From the NCBI GenBank assembly GCA_028699365.1, contig JAQVUQ010000076.1, forward strand, positions 1-9,668: a stretch of 9,668 bases of DNA, written 5' to 3'. Below are positions 6,351 through 9,668 of the stretch, piece by piece (position 1 is the first letter of the stretch; every line of letters begins with the position of its first letter). Source of the stretch: a bacterium (GTDB taxonomy: Bacteria > UBP13 > UBA5359). The position numbers were made by a program, and so were the translations under genes. The notes beneath the pieces are model-generated. The model was not told the DNA's origin. It worked only from the letters and a program-made list of their open reading frames with translations, and made no database searches.

Positions 6351-6545
6351 ATGATGGCAACAGGAGTAAAATGGCAAGTATTGCAAATGATACAAGCCCT
6401 TCCTGATGAAGTTACTCTTGATGATGTAATGGCGGAGTTGTACTTCAAGCTGCAAGTCGATGCCGGGTTGAAAGAGCTTGACGAAGGGAAGAGCATTCCT
6501 CATGCAGAAGTAGAGGCACGTATATCAAGATGGCTGACAAAATAA
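6351..6545 (+). CDS. RelB-like antitoxin of a type II toxin-antitoxin pair
   Basis: This protein of 64 residues should neutralise the toxin encoded immediately downstream and may repress the pair. It lacks a clear DNA-binding motif that I can name. Its C-terminal EGKSIPHAEVEARISRWL matches the pattern (EG...HEEV...RWL) seen in small antitoxins paired with RelE/ParE toxins. ATG 6351 lies seven bases after GGAG; a second ATG follows at 6354, and an in-frame TTG at 6348 is less likely. Its 3' end overlaps the toxin gene by 16 bases, implying coupled translation. The module is visibly more AT-rich than its neighbours and on the opposite strand, suggesting separate acquisition. Confidence 0.75.
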   Translation: MMATGVKWQVLQMIQALPDEVTLDDVMAELYFKLQVDAGLKELDEGKSIPHAEVEARISRWLTK

Positions 6546-6826
6546 GATGGTCACCACGAGCTGTCGATAATCTTGAAAAGATTTGCAACTACATCGGCAA
6601 AGATTCGGAGTATTACGCTGCACTTTTTGCCAAAAGAGTTATTTCTATTGTTGAAGAGATCCCTCAATTCCCTGAATCCGGTAGAATCGTGCCGGAGTAT
6701 AGAGATAGAAACCTGCGAGAGAAAATTTACGATAACCATAGAATTGTTTACCGTCTCAAAGAAGAGCAGATAGAAATCGTAGCGATCTGCCGCTGTTCCC
6801 GGTTACTTGAGAATGCGTTAACTTAA
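6530..6826 (+). CDS. RelE/ParE-family toxin
   Basis: This 98-residue protein belongs to the RelE/ParE toxin superfamily. Members either cleave mRNA on the ribosome (RelE) or poison DNA gyrase (ParE); this sequence looks more ParE-like. Visible family features are the opening WSPRAVDNLEKICNYI helix, the central FPESGRIVPEY, and IYDNHRIVYRLKEEQIEIVAI near the end. The usual HxAR-type ending is replaced by CRCSRLL, so activity may be altered. ATG 6530 lies inside the antitoxin gene, and no other start fits. The stop is 25 bases from the converging clpB stop. Confidence 0.85.
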   Translation: MADKIRWSPRAVDNLEKICNYIGKDSEYYAALFAKRVISIVEEIPQFPESGRIVPEYRDRNLREKIYDNHRIVYRLKEEQIEIVAICRCSRLLENALT

Positions 6827-6830
6827 TAAT

Positions 6831-6852
6831 AACCCTTTTTGTCATAAGGCTT
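6831..6852. terminator. Weak hairpin between convergent toxin and clpB
   Basis: AACCCTT (6831-6837) and AAGGCTT (6846-6852) can pair with one mismatch around an eight-base loop, in the short gap between converging genes. There is no strong U-tract on the clpB side; TTTTT lies within the loop on the plus strand. A terminator role is possible but poorly supported. Confidence 0.2.
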
Positions 6853-9416
6853 CAACTGAAAGTCAATTCGCCGTTCTTCACCGTAACCCTGACCGCAGCG
6901 CCGTCGGAGATATCTCCCTCCAGCAGCTTCATGGCCAGTTCATCCTGCAGGCGTCTCTGGATGACGCGCTTCAGCGGCCTGGCGCCGTAGGCGGGATCGA
7001 AGCCCTCTTCAGCCAGCCTGGCTTTGGCCTCGTCAGTCAGATCCAGCGTGATGCCCTTCTCGGCCAGTCTCTGCCTCAGCTTTGCTACCTGGATGTCCAC
7101 GATGCGCTCTATCTCCGGACGCCCCAGCGGATTGAAGATAATGACTTCATCCACCCGGTTGAGGAATTCCGGCCGGAAGTGCTGCCGCAGAAGGTCCATG
7201 ACCGCCCGGCGGGACTTATCGTCCATACTCTCACCCAGCAACTGGCTGCCCAGATTGGAGGTCATGATGACGACGGTATTTTTGAAATCCACCGTCCGCC
7301 CATGGCCATCGGTCAGCCTGCCGTCGTCCAGCACCTGCAGCAGAATATTGAAGACGTCGGGATGGGCCTTCTCTATCTCATCCAGCAACACTACGGAATA
7401 CGGTCTTCTCCTGACCGTTTCGGTGAGCTGCCCTCCTTCGTCATAGCCTACGTATCCGGGAGGCGCCCCCACCAGCCGGGAGACGGAATGCTTCTCCATA
7501 TACTCGCTCATGTCTATGCGGATCATGGCCCGTTCGTCGTCAAAGAGGAACTCGGCCAGGGTGCGGGCCAGTTCCGTCTTGCCTACTCCTGTCGGCCCCA
7601 GGAAGATGAAGCTGCCTATGGGCCTGTCGGGATCGGACAGTCCGGAACGTGAGCGGCGTACCGCCCTGGCAACTGCTTCCACGGCGGCATCCTGGCCGAT
7701 AACCCGTCCCTTCATGACGCTTTCCATCTTCAGCAGGCGCTCTATCTCGCCTTCCATCATCCGGGCCACCGGAATACCGGTCCATTTGGCCACAACCTCG
7801 GCGATATCCTCGGCCTCGACTTCTTCTTTAAGCATCCGCTTATCCTTCTGGAGTTCGACCAGTTCCTTATTGGCCTCTTCCAGGGTGTGGGTCAGGTTGA
7901 GCTTGACGCCGAAACGGAGTTCGGCCGCCCGGGCCAGATCGCCTTTGCGCTCGGCTGCTTCTTCTTCCTGGCTGGCTTTCTCTATTGCTTCCTTGGTATG
8001 ACGAATGCGACCGATTATCTCCTTCTCCCGGCTCCAGTGCTCCTTCATGCCGGCGCTCTGCGCCCTGAGGCTCTCCAGTTCCTCCTCCAGCTTGCGCGAT
8101 CTTTCAGCCGAGGCTTTATCGCTCTCCCTGGACAGGGCCTGGCGCTCTATCTCCAGTTGCATGATGCGGCGCTCCACCTCGTCGATTTCGGTGGGCAGGC
8201 TGTCTATCTCTATGCGCAGGCGGGAAGCGGCCTCATCCATCAGATCCACGGCCTTGTCAGGAAGGAAACGATCGGTTATATATCGGTGAGAAAGTGTAGC
8301 GGCGGCCACCAGGGCATCGTCCATGATACGAACGCCGTGGTGCACCTCGTAGCGCTCCTTGAGCCCGCGCAGAATGGCGATGGCATCCTCCACCGACGGC
8401 TCCTGCACCACAACCGGCTGGAAGCGGCGTTCCAGGGCGGCATCCTTCTCTATGTATTTGCGGTATTCGTCCAGGGTGGTGGCCCCGATGCAGCGCAGCT
8501 CTCCCCTGGCCAGGGCCGGCTTGAGCATATTGGCGGCATCAACGGCACCTTCAGCCGAGCCGGCGCCCACCAGAGTATGCAGTTCGTCTATGAAGAGGAT
8601 TATCCCGCCCTCGGAAGAGGTTACTTCTTTAAGCAAAGCCTTGAGACGGTCCTCGAACTCGCCGCGGTACTTGGCCCCGGCTATCATGGCTCCCAGGTCC
8701 ATGGCTACCAGGCGCTTATCCTTGAGCCCTTCCGGCACATCGCCGCTGATGATGCGCCGGGCCAGGCCCTCCACGATGGCGGTCTTGCCCACTCCCGGCT
8801 CGCCTATCAGCACAGGGTTGTTCTTGGTGCGGCGCGACAGCACCTGGATGACCCGGCGTATCTCCTCGTCCCGGCCGATGACGGGGTCCAGTTTCCCCTG
8901 CCGTGCCGCTTCCGTCAGATCGCGGCTGAACTTCTCCAGCGCCTGATACTTGCCTTCGGGATTGGGATCGGTGACCCTCTGTGTGCCGCGTATATCGGTC
9001 AGCGCCTTGAGGATACTCTCTACGGTAGCACCTTTGGAGCGCAGTATCTGCCCAGCGTTCCCCTTATCCCCGGCGACGGCCAGCAGCAGGTGTTCCGTGC
9101 TGACGTATTCATCCTTGAAGCGCTTTATCTCTTCCCATGCCTGATCGAAAACATGTCGCAACCTGTCGGATATATACATCTGGCCGGCACCATGCACTTT
9201 GGGCGCGCGGGTTACGGCATCCCGCAGTTCCGTCGTGAGACCGCCGACATCCACCCCCAGCCTGGCCAGAACGGGAGAGGCCAGACCTTCCTCCTGTTGC
9301 AGCAGCGCCAGCAGCAGATGCTCGACGTCGACCTGCTGATGGCTGTTATCCTCGGCCAGTCCCTGTGCTATCTGAACGGCTTCCTGAGCCTTGACGGTGA
9401 ATTTGTCGAATCGCAT
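6852..9416 (-). CDS. clpB: ClpB disaggregase (Hsp100)
   Basis: This 854-residue cytoplasmic Hsp100 should resolubilise aggregated proteins together with DnaK. The typical ClpB start [14 protein letters not shown] leads into a double Clp-N domain (to about 145). D1 has Walker A GEPGVGKT (about 205-212) and Walker B ILFIDE. A long coiled-coil middle domain (about 400-530), the hallmark of ClpB, is followed by D2 with Walker A GPTGVGKT (about 607-614) and VVLLDE. After TSNLGS there is no IGF/IGL-type loop, so ClpP docking is not expected. Length is normal for the family. I chose ATG 9416, eight bases after GGGAGG; the in-frame GTG at 9434 would place that ribosome binding site inside the gene. 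It stands alone with its own promoter and no visible CIRCE or HspR-type box. Confidence 0.97.
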   Translation of the reverse strand: MRFDKFTVKAQEAVQIAQGLAEDNSHQQVDVEHLLLALLQQEEGLASPVLARLGVDVGGLTTELRDAVTRAPKVHGAGQMYISDRLRHVFDQAWEEIKRFKDEYVSTEHLLLAVAGDKGNAGQILRSKGATVESILKALTDIRGTQRVTDPNPEGKYQALEKFSRDLTEAARQGKLDPVIGRDEEIRRVIQVLSRRTKNNPVLIGEPGVGKTAIVEGLARRIISGDVPEGLKDKRLVAMDLGAMIAGAKYRGEFEDRLKALLKEVTSSEGGIILFIDELHTLVGAGSAEGAVDAANMLKPALARGELRCIGATTLDEYRKYIEKDAALERRFQPVVVQEPSVEDAIAILRGLKERYEVHHGVRIMDDALVAAATLSHRYITDRFLPDKAVDLMDEAASRLRIEIDSLPTEIDEVERRIMQLEIERQALSRESDKASAERSRKLEEELESLRAQSAGMKEHWSREKEIIGRIRHTKEAIEKASQEEEAAERKGDLARAAELRFGVKLNLTHTLEEANKELVELQKDKRMLKEEVEAEDIAEVVAKWTGIPVARMMEGEIERLLKMESVMKGRVIGQDAAVEAVARAVRRSRSGLSDPDRPIGSFIFLGPTGVGKTELARTLAEFLFDDERAMIRIDMSEYMEKHSVSRLVGAPPGYVGYDEGGQLTETVRRRPYSVVLLDEIEKAHPDVFNILLQVLDDGRLTDGHGRTVDFKNTVVIMTSNLGSQLLGESMDDKSRRAVMDLLRQHFRPEFLNRVDEVIIFNPLGRPEIERIVDIQVAKLRQRLAEKGITLDLTDEAKARLAEEGFDPAYGARPLKRVIQRRLQDELAMKLLEGDISDGAAVRVTVKNGELTFS

Positions 9417-9457
9417 CTGTATTCCCTCCCGCACAATCCTGAGATTATCTATATTTC

Positions 9458-9486
9458 AGCATAAAATCCAGGAGGGTTGTTGTCAA
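9458..9486 (-). promoter_or_regulatory. clpB promoter
   Basis: On the minus strand TTGACA (9486-9481) and TATGCT (9463-9458) are separated by 17 bases, about 40 bases before the clpB start. The promoter directly abuts the PIN-gene remnant on the other side. Control appears vegetative; no heat-shock operator is seen. Confidence 0.65.
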
Positions 9487-9487
9487 G

Positions 9488-9668
9488 GTTCATAGTGTTA
9501 TCTCCTTATTCCGGGATACATTTGAGCTTGTCTTTCCCGTTAATAAAGTTACCACCGTTCTTGCGACCCTGCGGATAATATAATTCTGGAGGCTGCTGTA
9601 GAGGCTTCAGCCCGCTTTATTGTTTCCGGAGACGGACATCTGCTGGAGTTGGCTGAATGGGAAGGTAT
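9488..9668 (+). pseudogene. PIN-domain toxin gene remnant, 5'-truncated and frameshifted (runs off window)
   Basis: The plus strand encodes the second half of a PIN-domain ribonuclease of the VapC-like toxin class. From 9488, LFRDTFELVFPVNKVTTV reads in one frame. From 9562, CDPADNIILEAAVEASARF continues in another, followed by IVSGDGHLLELAEWEG. Removing two bases (9560-9561) joins them as VTTVCDPADN, the usual PIN pattern V-x-C-(R)-DPxDN. The acidic PIN residues in DPADN and SGD are present. Roughly the first 80-100 residues with the first catalytic Asp (the LDTN region) are absent; in their place lies the clpB promoter. An in-frame stop at 9544 precedes the second segment. It is probably dead; a sequencing error could explain the frameshift but not the missing half. 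Confidence 0.7.

Noticed and set aside
6115-6351. Plus-strand open frame of 78 codons between the operon and the antitoxin
   Set aside because: It has no family resemblance and runs through the operon promoter and both palindromes. It is more likely regulatory DNA.
7887-9464. Long plus-strand open frame of 525 codons opposite clpB
   Set aside because: It is antisense to a full ClpB with every motif intact. Its translation shows no recognisable domain. Long antisense frames are common opposite high-GC genes.

Overview
The window holds parts of a bacterial chromosome, probably from an anaerobe-type lineage in the Chloroflexi (Dehalococcoidia-like) or Firmicutes. This is an inference from gene content: a PerR-type Fur regulator, a ClpC-type unfoldase with an N-terminal zinc finger, ClpB, a BREX-like ATPase cassette, and frequent GTG/TTG starts. 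No rRNA, tRNA or phylogenetic marker is present, so the placement is weak.

Layout. Nearly everything reads on the minus strand. From high to low coordinates: a PIN-domain toxin remnant on the plus strand running off the right edge (9488-9668); clpB with its own sigma70-like promoter (6852-9416); a plus-strand antitoxin/toxin pair (6351-6826) converging on clpB; a divergent regulatory region (6100-6350); a three-gene minus-strand operon (6099-3087) of an unrecognised coiled-coil protein, a P-loop-like protein without a Walker A motif, and an intact BREX/DUF2791-like ATPase; an 18-codon remnant of a second clpB start (3080-3027); a PerR-like regulator with a long leader (2818-2399); and a zinc-finger ClpC whose 3' end lies beyond the left edge (2290-1).

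How the genes may work together. The PerR-like protein keeps all five expected metal/peroxide-sensing ligands and both CxxC zinc motifs. A perfect 15-bp palindrome of Per-box type sits just downstream of the clpC -10 box, and a degenerate copy overlaps the perR -10 box. The regulator therefore probably controls itself and the neighbouring clpC, linking peroxide sensing to regulated proteolysis. ClpC carries an IGF tripeptide of the ClpP-docking type; ClpB lacks it and should act as a disaggregase.

The three-gene operon is the most novel content. Its genes overlap by 4 bp (GTGA and ATGA), and it has a near-consensus promoter with a perfect 7-3-7 inverted repeat on the -35 box. It pairs an active P-loop ATPase with an apparently inactive relative. 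None of the BREX methyltransferase, PglZ or helicase partners is visible. With the flanking toxin-antitoxin genes, the PIN remnant and the clpB fragment at its 3' end, this looks like a recombined accessory island between heat-shock genes.
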